Origin: Olivibacter jilunii
GTDB taxonomy: Bacteria > Bacteroidota > Bacteroidia > Sphingobacteriales > Sphingobacteriaceae
Assembly: GCF_900607235.1 (NCBI RefSeq)
Contig: NZ_LR027849.1
Coordinates: 496,001-560,000, forward strand
DNA length: 64,000 nt
Direction of reading: 5' to 3'
Below, one piece after another: positions 1 through 7,404 of the stretch. Within the stretch, counting starts at the first letter, position 1, and each line of letters opens with the position of its first letter. The notes beneath the pieces are model-generated. The model made no database searches, was not told the DNA's origin, and saw only the letters and a list, made by a program, of their open reading frames with translations. A program made the translations under genes and the position numbers.

Positions 1-5
1 CCAAA

Positions 6-1373
6 GTGGGGATATTAGCTGCATTACTCTGTATATTGAGTTCAAGTGGGTTCGCGCAGAACCCGATCATCCAAACAAAACATACGGCAGACCCAGCTCC
101 TATGGTGTATAAGGACACGGTATACTTATACACAGGTCATGACGAGGATGATGCTTTTGGGTTTAAAATGACGGATTGGCTGCTCTATACGTCGACCGAT
201 ATGGTTAACTGGCAGGATCGCGGTCCTGTAGCTTCATTGAAAAATTTTAAATGGGTCGATGCAGATAATGGTGCCTGGGCGGCCCAATGTGTAGAACGCA
301 ATGGAAAGTTTTATCTCTACTGTACTGTGCCAGGAGGTGTCGGGATAGGTGTACTGGTTTCTGACAGTCCCTACGGGCCGTTTGTTGATCCCATTGGTAA
401 ACCCTTGGTGAAAAATTCCAATGAAGATATAGATCCAACGGTTATGATCGATGACGACGGTCAAGCGTATATGTATTGGGGAAATCCTAACCTGTGGTAT
501 GTTAAGCTCAAGGAAGACATGATTTCGATTGATGGTGAAATCGTTAAGGATTCATCATTCGCTAAACTTGAAGGGCAGAAAGACCCATTTCGCTATCAGG
601 AAGGACCTTGGGCGTGGAAAAAAAACGGGAACTATTATATGGCCTACGCTTCAACTTGCTGTCCGGAAGGAATAGGCTATGCGATGGGAAAATCAGCGAC
701 AGGTCCCTGGGTCTTTAAGGGAATGATTATGGATCGCAATAGCCGATCCAATGGTAACCATCCCGGTATTATAGACTATAAGGGTAAGTCGTATGTATTT
801 GGATTTAATTATGAAATACTCAAGAAAACAATGAGCAAGCATTATGAGAGACGGTCCGTCTGTTTAACCCAGCTGGTTTATAATGAAGACGGCACACTGA
901 AAGAACTGCCATTTTGGACATCTGAAAGTGTAGAACCTGTAGGGACACTTAACCCTTACCGGAGAACCGAGGCAGAAACAATCGCTTTTAGTGAAGGGCT
1001 CAAAACCGAAAAGCAAACGGAATGGGAGCGTAATATCCCTTGGGATAAAGGAGCGAAGATAGCTGATCGGGTAGTGGTTTCATCTATACACAATGGAGAT
1101 CATCTCATGGTTCGGGCAATAGACTTTTCCAAGGGTATAAAATCCTTAGACGTTAATGTTGCGTCGCTTTATGGAGGCAAGATCGAGGTTTATTTGGATA
1201 GCATCAATGGGCCGTTGTTAGGTGTAGTGAACGTTAATACGCAGGGTGAGGGTGATATCTTTCGTACAGTTAACGGGTCCATGAAAAATATAACGGGTAA
1301 ACACGATGTTTTTTTTGTTTTCAAAGGAAAAAAAGATTTATTCTATTTTGATTGGTGGCAGTTTAAATCTTAA
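6..1373 (+). CDS. GH43-family glycoside hydrolase with C-terminal CBM6-like module
   Basis: Secreted glycoside hydrolase of family 43, a five-bladed propeller family acting on arabinan, xylan and related side chains. The visible GTG lies at the window edge and the true start may be a few codons upstream; a signal peptide ending near FAQ (about residue 18) is present. The three expected acidic residues are visible: D29 in ADPAP (base), D143 in DIDP (pKa modulator) and E199 in YQEGPW (acid). Residues from about 322 on resemble CBM6, ending in FDWWQF, a sugar-binding jelly roll. The exact specificity (arabinofuranosidase, xylosidase or galactanase) cannot be decided. An AraC regulator follows 150 bp downstream on the same strand. 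Confidence 0.85.
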   Translation: MGILAALLCILSSSGFAQNPIIQTKHTADPAPMVYKDTVYLYTGHDEDDAFGFKMTDWLLYTSTDMVNWQDRGPVASLKNFKWVDADNGAWAAQCVERNGKFYLYCTVPGGVGIGVLVSDSPYGPFVDPIGKPLVKNSNEDIDPTVMIDDDGQAYMYWGNPNLWYVKLKEDMISIDGEIVKDSSFAKLEGQKDPFRYQEGPWAWKKNGNYYMAYASTCCPEGIGYAMGKSATGPWVFKGMIMDRNSRSNGNHPGIIDYKGKSYVFGFNYEILKKTMSKHYERRSVCLTQLVYNEDGTLKELPFWTSESVEPVGTLNPYRRTEAETIAFSEGLKTEKQTEWERNIPWDKGAKIADRVVVSSIHNGDHLMVRAIDFSKGIKSLDVNVASLYGGKIEVYLDSINGPLLGVVNVNTQGEGDIFRTVNGSMKNITGKHDVFFVFKGKKDLFYFDWWQFKS

Positions 1374-1436
1374 ATTTAAGGTAAAGAATAAAGGGAGAAA
1401 TGTGGTAATTGTATTTTAAAAAACGGAAGATGAAGC

Positions 1437-1465
1437 GATAACGAACAATCATCAATTTGGTGAAT
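1437..1465 (+). repeat. Short upstream motif shared with the 4.3 kb intergenic region
   Basis: The segment contains ACAATCATCAATTTGGT, which recurs with one substitution at 4303-4319 (ACAATCATCAATCTGGT), with similar flanks (GATAA before, GAAT or AAT after). Both copies sit upstream of a plus-strand gene. It may be a shared operator or a remnant of a dispersed repeat. Confidence 0.35.
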
Positions 1466-1525
1466 TGAGTAAATTTCTGAAAGTCATTTTCTATAGTTAA
1501 GAAGAGAAATCTTAAAAAATGTGAT

Positions 1526-2335
1526 ATGAACGGCCAGGTCATACCTCCTTCTTCAACACTTGCCGATTACATTCGGTTCTTCTGGTTTGCAGAGGGCAGT
1601 GCTACGCAGGATACACCCTTTGTTCATCATGCCTTCGCTTACCCTTGTCCCGAACTCGTGTTCTGTTACAAAGGTCAATTTCAATTCCAAACAGCTTTTG
1701 AAGCAGAAAAAAAATTATCTCCTGGAATTTACGGGCAAACGCAGACCTTCGGTAAAGTCGCTTCAACTACAGATTTTGGTGTTTTTGGATTTTATTTATT
1801 TCCACACGCACTTCCACAATTATTCGGACTACCGGCGAACGAGCTGACCAACGAATCGGCGGACATTAAATCACTCTGTGGCAAAGAAGGTGAAATTCTC
1901 GAAGAAGAAATCATGCTGGCCAAGAACAACCACCAGCGAATTGAGCTGGTAAGCGATTTCTTAACAAGACGCTTAAAAAATGCGAAGACTACGAACATCC
2001 ATATTCCTTTGTCTATCAAAACGATTATATGCACTCAGCAAGTGGGATCTATCAGTGCCTTAGTCAACCATAGCTTTTTATCAATAAGGCAATTTGAAAG
2101 GAGATTTAAAGAGTTTTCAGGCTTTAGCCCAAAGCTGTTTTTACGGATTACAAGGTTTAACTCCTTGCTCAACAGATCTTTCCAGGATAAGTCATTTGCG
2201 CAAATCGCCTACGAACATGGCTACTACGACCAATCTCATTTTATTCACGATTTTAAGAATTTCTCTGGTTACAATCCGAAGGAATACTTTAGACAAGATA
2301 CTGTCTTTGCAAATGATCGGGGTACCGTGGGATAA
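1526..2335 (+). CDS. AraC-family transcriptional regulator
   Basis: Probable DNA-binding regulator of 269 residues. The N-terminal part (about 1-160) resembles the DUF6597-type ligand-sensing domain found in front of AraC HTH modules. The C-terminal part (about 165-262) carries the two AraC helix-turn-helix units, with RQFERRFKEFSGFSP and the signature ending SHFIHDFKNFSGYNPKEYF. No signal peptide, so cytoplasmic. It stands between a GH43 gene and a small membrane protein gene and may control either; its effector is unknown. Confidence 0.85.
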   Translation: MNGQVIPPSSTLADYIRFFWFAEGSATQDTPFVHHAFAYPCPELVFCYKGQFQFQTAFEAEKKLSPGIYGQTQTFGKVASTTDFGVFGFYLFPHALPQLFGLPANELTNESADIKSLCGKEGEILEEEIMLAKNNHQRIELVSDFLTRRLKNAKTTNIHIPLSIKTIICTQQVGSISALVNHSFLSIRQFERRFKEFSGFSPKLFLRITRFNSLLNRSFQDKSFAQIAYEHGYYDQSHFIHDFKNFSGYNPKEYFRQDTVFANDRGTVG

Positions 2336-2403
2336 GGAAAAGTAAAAATGTCGTTTTTTTACAATCTAAAAATTTATAAGGATTATACCTTGGTCCCAAA
2401 TAA

Positions 2404-2871
2404 ATGACCATGAAAACAGTTACTTCATACCTTCTAATGATTGGGTGGATCGTTGGATTTTCATTTTTAGCAATAACAGCGGTATATTCACAAGAAGGTA
2501 CAATCGACAATCAATCGGAGATGACCACGGTGAAGGACGAAACCGGTGAACATTATTCTGCCGTACAGGGAATTACCACAGGGCGGGCACGAGCGCTCGT
2601 GGGAGCGGTGATGTCTCTCCTCAGTCTGGGCGCGGGATGGCGGGCAAAAAATATCGCCACTAGCAATAAGGGTAAAGGCCGAACAGCAGCTATTGTTGCA
2701 TTGATATTTGGCGTGATTGGTATTGTTTTAAGTATCATACATCTTAGCATTACTGCCGGTGCCGTGTTCGGCTCCGGTAGTGGAAAAGCCGGAGCAATTG
2801 TTGCTTTAGTGCTCGGACTTATTGGTGTTGTCCTTAGTGGCTCAGTGCTCCGCTTGCTCAAGAGTAACTAA
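2404..2871 (+). CDS. Hypothetical small membrane protein (DUF4190-like)
   Basis: Protein of 155 residues with an N-terminal hydrophobic signal segment ending near VYSQ, a polar stretch (about 30-55), and then three hydrophobic glycine/alanine-rich segments (about 60-75, 90-115 and 125-150). The pattern resembles DUF4190-type membrane proteins, but the match is loose. ATG ATG-like choices are close together (ATG at 2404 and 2410); either keeps the signal sequence. Function unknown. It lies between the AraC regulator and a sugar-isomerase-like gene. Confidence 0.6.
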   Translation: MTMKTVTSYLLMIGWIVGFSFLAITAVYSQEGTIDNQSEMTTVKDETGEHYSAVQGITTGRARALVGAVMSLLSLGAGWRAKNIATSNKGKGRTAAIVALIFGVIGIVLSIIHLSITAGAVFGSGSGKAGAIVALVLGLIGVVLSGSVLRLLKSN

Positions 2872-2963
2872 TTTTATGTAAAATTTCAACTATAACTTAA
2901 CCGGTAGTGCCTAAGTAAGGATAGCTTTACGTTATACGCCGGAAAATACCGATATTGTACACG

Positions 2964-3863
2964 ATGATCACCAGAAGACAATTCATTTCACATAGCTGTA
3001 TGGCTACCTCAGCGCTTATGCTACCAAATGCGCTTTTTGCAGAAGAAACAAAATCCGCCTATAAGATGGGACTGCAACTTTTTACGATTCGTGATGCGAT
3101 GGCAAAAGATCCTTTTGCTACGATAAAGCAGGTAGCAGCTCTGGGTTATGAAGATACGGAGACTTATGGTTTTGACCCGAAAACAGTATCCTATTATGGT
3201 TTAAAAGCAAAGGATTTTCTTGGTCTACTGAGCGATCATGGATTGACGACCACCAGTGGTCATTATGATCTTTTTCGCTATTTCAATGCGCCTGAAGCAG
3301 AATTGATGGCTTATGTGGATCAATGTATTATCGGTGCAGGTATATTAAAGCAACCTTATATCACCTGGCCCTGGTTAGATCCTAATAATAGAAGTATCGA
3401 GCAATTTAAACAACTCGCCCCGAAACTTAATAGGATTGGAGAAAGGATTAAAAAGGCCGGTTTGGGCTTTGCTTATCATAACCATAATTTTGAGTTTATC
3501 GATCATGGCGGGATAAATGGTTATGAAATAATCATGAAAGAGACGGACCCCGACCTGGTGAAGCTACAGATCGATCTTTACTGGGTAATGCGTGCTTCTA
3601 AATTAAGTCCTGCAGCGCTTTTTAGCATGCAGCCCGGACGTTTTGTAATGTGGCATATCAAAGACATGGATAAAGTGACACAGGATTATACGGAACTGGG
3701 CAATGGTTCAATAGATTATACTAAAATTTTACCAGATAAGGACTTGGCCGGTATGGAATATTATTACCTGGAGCAGGGCGGAAATTTTAAGAAGAGCTCT
3801 ATGGAGAGTATAGCCGAAAGTGCTGCTTTTTTTAAAAAAAATTTAGCGAAGTATTTTCGTTAA
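2964..3863 (+). CDS. Secreted sugar phosphate isomerase/epimerase-like TIM-barrel protein
   Basis: Xylose-isomerase-like TIM-barrel protein of about 299 residues. I choose the ATG at 2964 (MITRRQF) over the upstream TTG because it gives a normal Tat-like leader with the twin arginine and a hydrophobic stretch ending near ALFA. Fold motifs include GYEDTETYGF near the N-terminus, FAYHNHNFEF in the middle and QIDLYWVMRA followed by WHIKDMD, where metal-binding Glu, Asp and His residues usually fall. Such exported members are common in Bacteroidota sugar loci, often near DUF1080 and oxidoreductase genes; the substrate is not known. A second member lies at 22205-23125. Confidence 0.8.
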   Translation: MITRRQFISHSCMATSALMLPNALFAEETKSAYKMGLQLFTIRDAMAKDPFATIKQVAALGYEDTETYGFDPKTVSYYGLKAKDFLGLLSDHGLTTTSGHYDLFRYFNAPEAELMAYVDQCIIGAGILKQPYITWPWLDPNNRSIEQFKQLAPKLNRIGERIKKAGLGFAYHNHNFEFIDHGGINGYEIIMKETDPDLVKLQIDLYWVMRASKLSPAALFSMQPGRFVMWHIKDMDKVTQDYTELGNGSIDYTKILPDKDLAGMEYYYLEQGGNFKKSSMESIAESAAFFKKNLAKYFR

Positions 3864-3949
3864 GGTGTATTGTTTAGGACGTGAGTAAAGATAATCTTTA
3901 TTGGAAAGTAAAGAGAGAAGTATTTAGAATATTTTATTTAAATTTGTGT

Positions 3950-4156
3950 ATGGAAGCACTGGTAATTCATCCCGAAAATAAAGAACAGTTAAGGGCCGTT
4001 AAAGCGTTCTTGAAAGCAATGAAGGTTCCTTTTCAGCAACAGGATGTTAGTTTACCAAAGCATATCCAAGAGAGTATAGAAAAAGGGCTTGATCAAGCTA
4101 CTAAAGGACAGACTGTCTCCTTCGATGTGTTTAAAAGTAAACATTTTATCAGCTAG
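3950..4156 (+). CDS. DUF2683-like small protein, possible orphan antitoxin
   Basis: Protein of 68 residues starting MEALVIHPENKEQLRAVKAF. This beginning and the following AMKVPF match the pattern of short Bacteroidota proteins (DUF2683) that usually precede a RelE/ParE-like toxin gene. I prefer the ATG at 3950 to the in-frame GTG at 3881, because the family begins with this motif. No toxin reading frame follows in the next 300 bp, so it appears to be solitary. The antitoxin role is inferred from the family only. Confidence 0.65.
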   Translation: MEALVIHPENKEQLRAVKAFLKAMKVPFQQQDVSLPKHIQESIEKGLDQATKGQTVSFDVFKSKHFIS

Positions 4157-4475
4157 TGTACACCATAAAGTTTTTCTCCCTTAATTTTTCCAATAATTGA
4201 CGAGCGCACCGAAGTTCGGAAATGCATCTTACACAAGCAATGTTCTATGTTTTATAGAGTCTATGAAGAAGAGATAATTGTTATCTGTTTCTGGGATAAT
4301 AGACAATCATCAATCTGGTAATTTTCTCGGGGAAACATATCCGATAACGAACAACCCGGTGTATCAAAAACGAACATACAGATCTGAGTGCGTTGTTTAA
4401 ATCGCTCGTTTACAGTTTATTATTTTTGTGGCATAAAGCTGGTATAGTGATGTACACATTCAAGTCTTTATCCAA
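4157..4475. other. Intergenic region of 319 bp
   Basis: No open reading frame of note. It holds the second copy of the ACAATCATCAAT motif (4303-4319), two GATAA-containing segments around 4270-4350, and a promoter-like box at 4421-4428 before the permease gene. No toxin remnant is recognisable. Confidence 0.5.
4421..4428 (+). promoter_or_regulatory. Bacteroidota -7 promoter box (TATTTTTG)
   Basis: TATTTTTG fits the TAnnTTTG consensus and lies 47 bp upstream of the permease ATG at 4476. A clear -33 TTTG at the usual distance is not visible, so the call rests on the -7 box and position. Confidence 0.4.
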
Positions 4476-6821
4476 ATGCTGAAAAATTATATAAATATTG
4501 CCTGGAGAAGTCTGTTGAAAAACAAGGTTTCAAGCTTGATAAATATCGGCGGCTTAAGCATAGGCTTAGGAATTGGCATCATTGTTATTATATGGATTAG
4601 CCACGAATTAAGTTACGATCGATTTCAGAAGAATTTGCCGAACATTTACCTGATGATGACTAACACAGAAGTAAATGGCGAAGTCAATACGGGGCGCGAA
4701 ACGCCACCGCCTTTAGCGGATGAAGTACTTAAAACCATGCCCGAAATACGACAGACTGCGCGAACCAGTCAACCGGGTGCCCAGTTATTACGGGTGGGTG
4801 ACAAAAATATCTATGAAACGGGAATCTATGCGGAACCCTCCCTTTTCAAAATAATGACCTTTAAAACCTTATCGGGTAATCCTTACGACGCGCTGAACCA
4901 GTCGGGCTCCATCGTTATAACAGAAAGTACGGCAAAAAAATTGTTCGGAAATGAAAATCCCGTTGGCAAATTACTTGCGCACGACAATAAATATACGCGC
5001 AATGTTGGGGCGGTAATTGCTGATATTCCACAAAATAGTGTCAACGAATTTAGCGTAATTCTTCCTTTTCGGGATTTTGAACGAGAGAATAGCAGCTGGA
5101 TCCATCGATGGGATCACTTCGTAATCAATACTTGGGTGCTATCTATAGACCAGGCGAATCGGGGGCTTTTGAACAAGAAGATCAATCAACTGTACCATAG
5201 AAAGCAAAATGAACCGATTTCCTTTTTCACTTATCCGCTTAAAGATATGCGGATTTTCAACCAATTCAAAAACGGCAGGGCGCAGGGTGGTAAAATTTAC
5301 GGATTGGTACTCCTCGCAATTATTGGTTTTTTCGTGCTGTTGATCGCCTGCATCAATTTTATGAATTTAACCGTGGCCAAATCGCAAAAGAGATCGCTGG
5401 AGGTAGGAATAAGAAAAGTGGTCGGCGCAACGCAATGGCAAATGATCTATCAGTTTTTAACAGAAGCTTTTATATTGACGATATTGGCCGCCATTCTCGG
5501 TTTCACAATAGCCAAGATTGGCCTGCCTTATTTTAGCACCGTAACCAAAAATGAGATTCTATTCGATCCAGGCAATATAGCGGTCTGGTTGGCGCTTATT
5601 CCGCTGGTTTTTCTTACGGCCATTATTGCGGGAGGCTATCCGGCGTTTTTTCTAAGTCGTTTTAAGGCGATCACCTCGTTAAGAGGTGACATGTTAATAA
5701 AGAGAGGTAAGTTTTCGATGCGAAAACTATTGGTTACCTTTCAGTTTATCGTTTCTATATTCTTGATCATTACTACCATTGTTATCTATAAACAGGTTGA
5801 CTATACCAAGGGCCAGCCCATAGGATACAAGCCGAAAGGTCTTCTGCGGCTTACAGCCCATGGAAGCATGGCGGAACAATTTCCCGTATTGAAAGAACAA
5901 CTCCTTCAGTTACCCGGGATCGAAAGTGTGAGTGCAGGCAACGACAATTTGATTCAGTTTGGTGGATACGCAAATGGTTTTGGTTGGACGGGTAAAAATG
6001 ATGATCAGGATTTTGCTTTCGCGCTGGCAGGGGTACAATATGATTGGATTAAAACGATTGGCGCTGATGTCGTTGAAGGAAGAGACTTTTCCAAGAATTA
6101 CGGAAGTGATACGTCCGCTTGTCTGATTAACGAAGCTGCTGCAAGAAAGATGGGGCTCGAAAAGCCTATTATTGGAAAGAAGGTGGGGGACAAGGAAATT
6201 ATAGGCATCGTGAAGGATTTTGTTTATAATAACCCCAATAAACTGCCTGATCCGATGCTTCTTACGCTTGGGCAACAGGCTATGTCTAATGTTTTTGTTC
6301 GTATACAAGATGGTGTGGATATGAAAAAGATATTATACGACATTGGCCAAACGGTAAAAAAACAAAATCCCTATTATCCTTTCGAGTATCATTTTATGAG
6401 CGACGAGTACGAGGCCAAATTTGACGAATTGCGTAGTACGGGGGAAATGATAAATATCATAAGCCTGTTCGCGATTGTCATATCTTGTTTGGGCTTATAC
6501 GGACTAGCCAGTTTTGTGGTAGAGGTACGGACAAAGGAAATCGGAATAAGAAAGGTTTTGGGTGCCGGTATCAAACAGATGTGGTGGTCTTTGTCGAAGG
6601 ATTTTTTAAAGCCTGTGTGCATTGCCTTTGTGATCGTGGTACCTGTGGCGATTTTAGCCATGCAAAGCCTGTTGTCGAATTGGGAAAAGCGCACTGCTTT
6701 GTCTTGGTGGATATTCGCTTTAAGCGGCCTCATCGTATTGTGCATTGCATTATTTACAGTTAGCCATCAAGCCTTGAGAGCGGCCAGAACCAATCCGGTA
6801 AAATCGTTAGCTGCTGAATAG
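4476..6821 (+). CDS. FtsX/MacB-type ABC transporter permease
   Basis: Inner-membrane permease of 781 residues with the two-module layout common in Bacteroidota. Each module has an N-terminal transmembrane helix, an extracytoplasmic MacB_PCD domain and an FtsX domain of three helices. The first helix is at about 20-43, the first FtsX block at about 270-400 and the second at about 655-775. Typical FtsX phrases are visible: EVGIRKVVGA near 310 and EIGIRKVLGA near 690. No ATPase gene is adjacent, so it must use a partner encoded elsewhere. Such transporters act in efflux or export of peptides, lipids or antibiotics; the cargo is unknown. Confidence 0.9.
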   Translation: MLKNYINIAWRSLLKNKVSSLINIGGLSIGLGIGIIVIIWISHELSYDRFQKNLPNIYLMMTNTEVNGEVNTGRETPPPLADEVLKTMPEIRQTARTSQPGAQLLRVGDKNIYETGIYAEPSLFKIMTFKTLSGNPYDALNQSGSIVITESTAKKLFGNENPVGKLLAHDNKYTRNVGAVIADIPQNSVNEFSVILPFRDFERENSSWIHRWDHFVINTWVLSIDQANRGLLNKKINQLYHRKQNEPISFFTYPLKDMRIFNQFKNGRAQGGKIYGLVLLAIIGFFVLLIACINFMNLTVAKSQKRSLEVGIRKVVGATQWQMIYQFLTEAFILTILAAILGFTIAKIGLPYFSTVTKNEILFDPGNIAVWLALIPLVFLTAIIAGGYPAFFLSRFKAITSLRGDMLIKRGKFSMRKLLVTFQFIVSIFLIITTIVIYKQVDYTKGQPIGYKPKGLLRLTAHGSMAEQFPVLKEQLLQLPGIESVSAGNDNLIQFGGYANGFGWTGKNDDQDFAFALAGVQYDWIKTIGADVVEGRDFSKNYGSDTSACLINEAAARKMGLEKPIIGKKVGDKEIIGIVKDFVYNNPNKLPDPMLLTLGQQAMSNVFVRIQDGVDMKKILYDIGQTVKKQNPYYPFEYHFMSDEYEAKFDELRSTGEMINIISLFAIVISCLGLYGLASFVVEVRTKEIGIRKVLGAGIKQMWWSLSKDFLKPVCIAFVIVVPVAILAMQSLLSNWEKRTALSWWIFALSGLIVLCIALFTVSHQALRAARTNPVKSLAAE

Positions 6822-6875
6822 ATAACTTATGGAAACGGGAAGCTACAGGTGCGAACCTAAGCCGTTAATTATTCG

Positions 6876-6883
6876 TAACTTTG
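6876..6883 (+). promoter_or_regulatory. Bacteroidota -7 promoter box (TAACTTTG)
   Basis: TAACTTTG matches TAnnTTTG and ends 6 bp before the chosen ATG at 6890. If transcription starts about 6-7 bp after the box the mRNA would be nearly leaderless. Confidence 0.4.
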
Positions 6884-6889
6884 CGGCAG

Positions 6890-7360
6890 ATGAAAAATAC
6901 GCTCAGATTGCACAGACTTGTATGGCTGATTGGTGCTTTAGCGACGTCCGCTTGTACACAAAGCCAAGCTCCCAAAGCTACGAATACGGAAGATAAATCC
7001 ATGGTTCAGCCTAGTCAACCGGATACCGTAGGCCAAATGGCGCTTAGTGCAGCCGATTCTACACATTTGTTAGGTGTTTGGTTTGATGAAACAATTAAAT
7101 CACCGGAAGGGGCGAACGTTGCTTATCAGGTGATTGCTCGCCAACAACGCGTTTTTATTCAGCCCATCGCTTTTAAAGGAAAAAAGCTTCAGGTAAGCGA
7201 TCAACCGGTGGTTAGCGCTTATGCCACAGAGCTGAAAAAAAACGGTAATTATTATGTTAGTCTGGAAAGCGCGGAAGATGCCTATGAAGTAGATAAAGAA
7301 GGCAACTTGCTGATTTTTCACAAGGGAAAACTCGTAGTGGTTTGCAAGAAAATAGGGTAA
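6890..7360 (+). CDS. Hypothetical lipoprotein
   Basis: Protein of 156 residues starting at the ATG at 6890 (MKNTLRLH); the upstream TTG is less likely. The N-terminus has a positively charged start, a hydrophobic core and a lipobox-like TSAC (Cys at about residue 22), so it is probably an anchored lipoprotein. The rest (about 55-156) is a compact beta-rich domain with LLGVWFDE near the start, reminiscent of small lipocalin-like lipoproteins, but I do not recognise a family. It converges with the GH95 gene. Confidence 0.65.
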   Translation: MKNTLRLHRLVWLIGALATSACTQSQAPKATNTEDKSMVQPSQPDTVGQMALSAADSTHLLGVWFDETIKSPEGANVAYQVIARQQRVFIQPIAFKGKKLQVSDQPVVSAYATELKKNGNYYVSLESAEDAYEVDKEGNLLIFHKGKLVVVCKKIG

Positions 7361-7404
7361 CATGCCGGCTTCTTGTTCGGTGCATATTTTCTTATGCATC
7401 GCTT

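Noticed and set aside
3939-3946. TAAATTTG as promoter of the DUF2683-like gene
   Set aside because: It ends 3 bp before the ATG, so transcription would start inside the codon; probably chance in AT-rich DNA.
3881-3949. GTG-started longer version of the small DUF2683-like protein
   Set aside because: The extra 23 residues do not fit the family, which begins at the MEALVIHP motif.
4430-4450. Sigma-54-like promoter (TGGCAT then TGGTA) before the permease gene
   Set aside because: The -12 part departs from TTGC and no sigma-54 activator gene is adjacent; a TAnnTTTG box is a better explanation.
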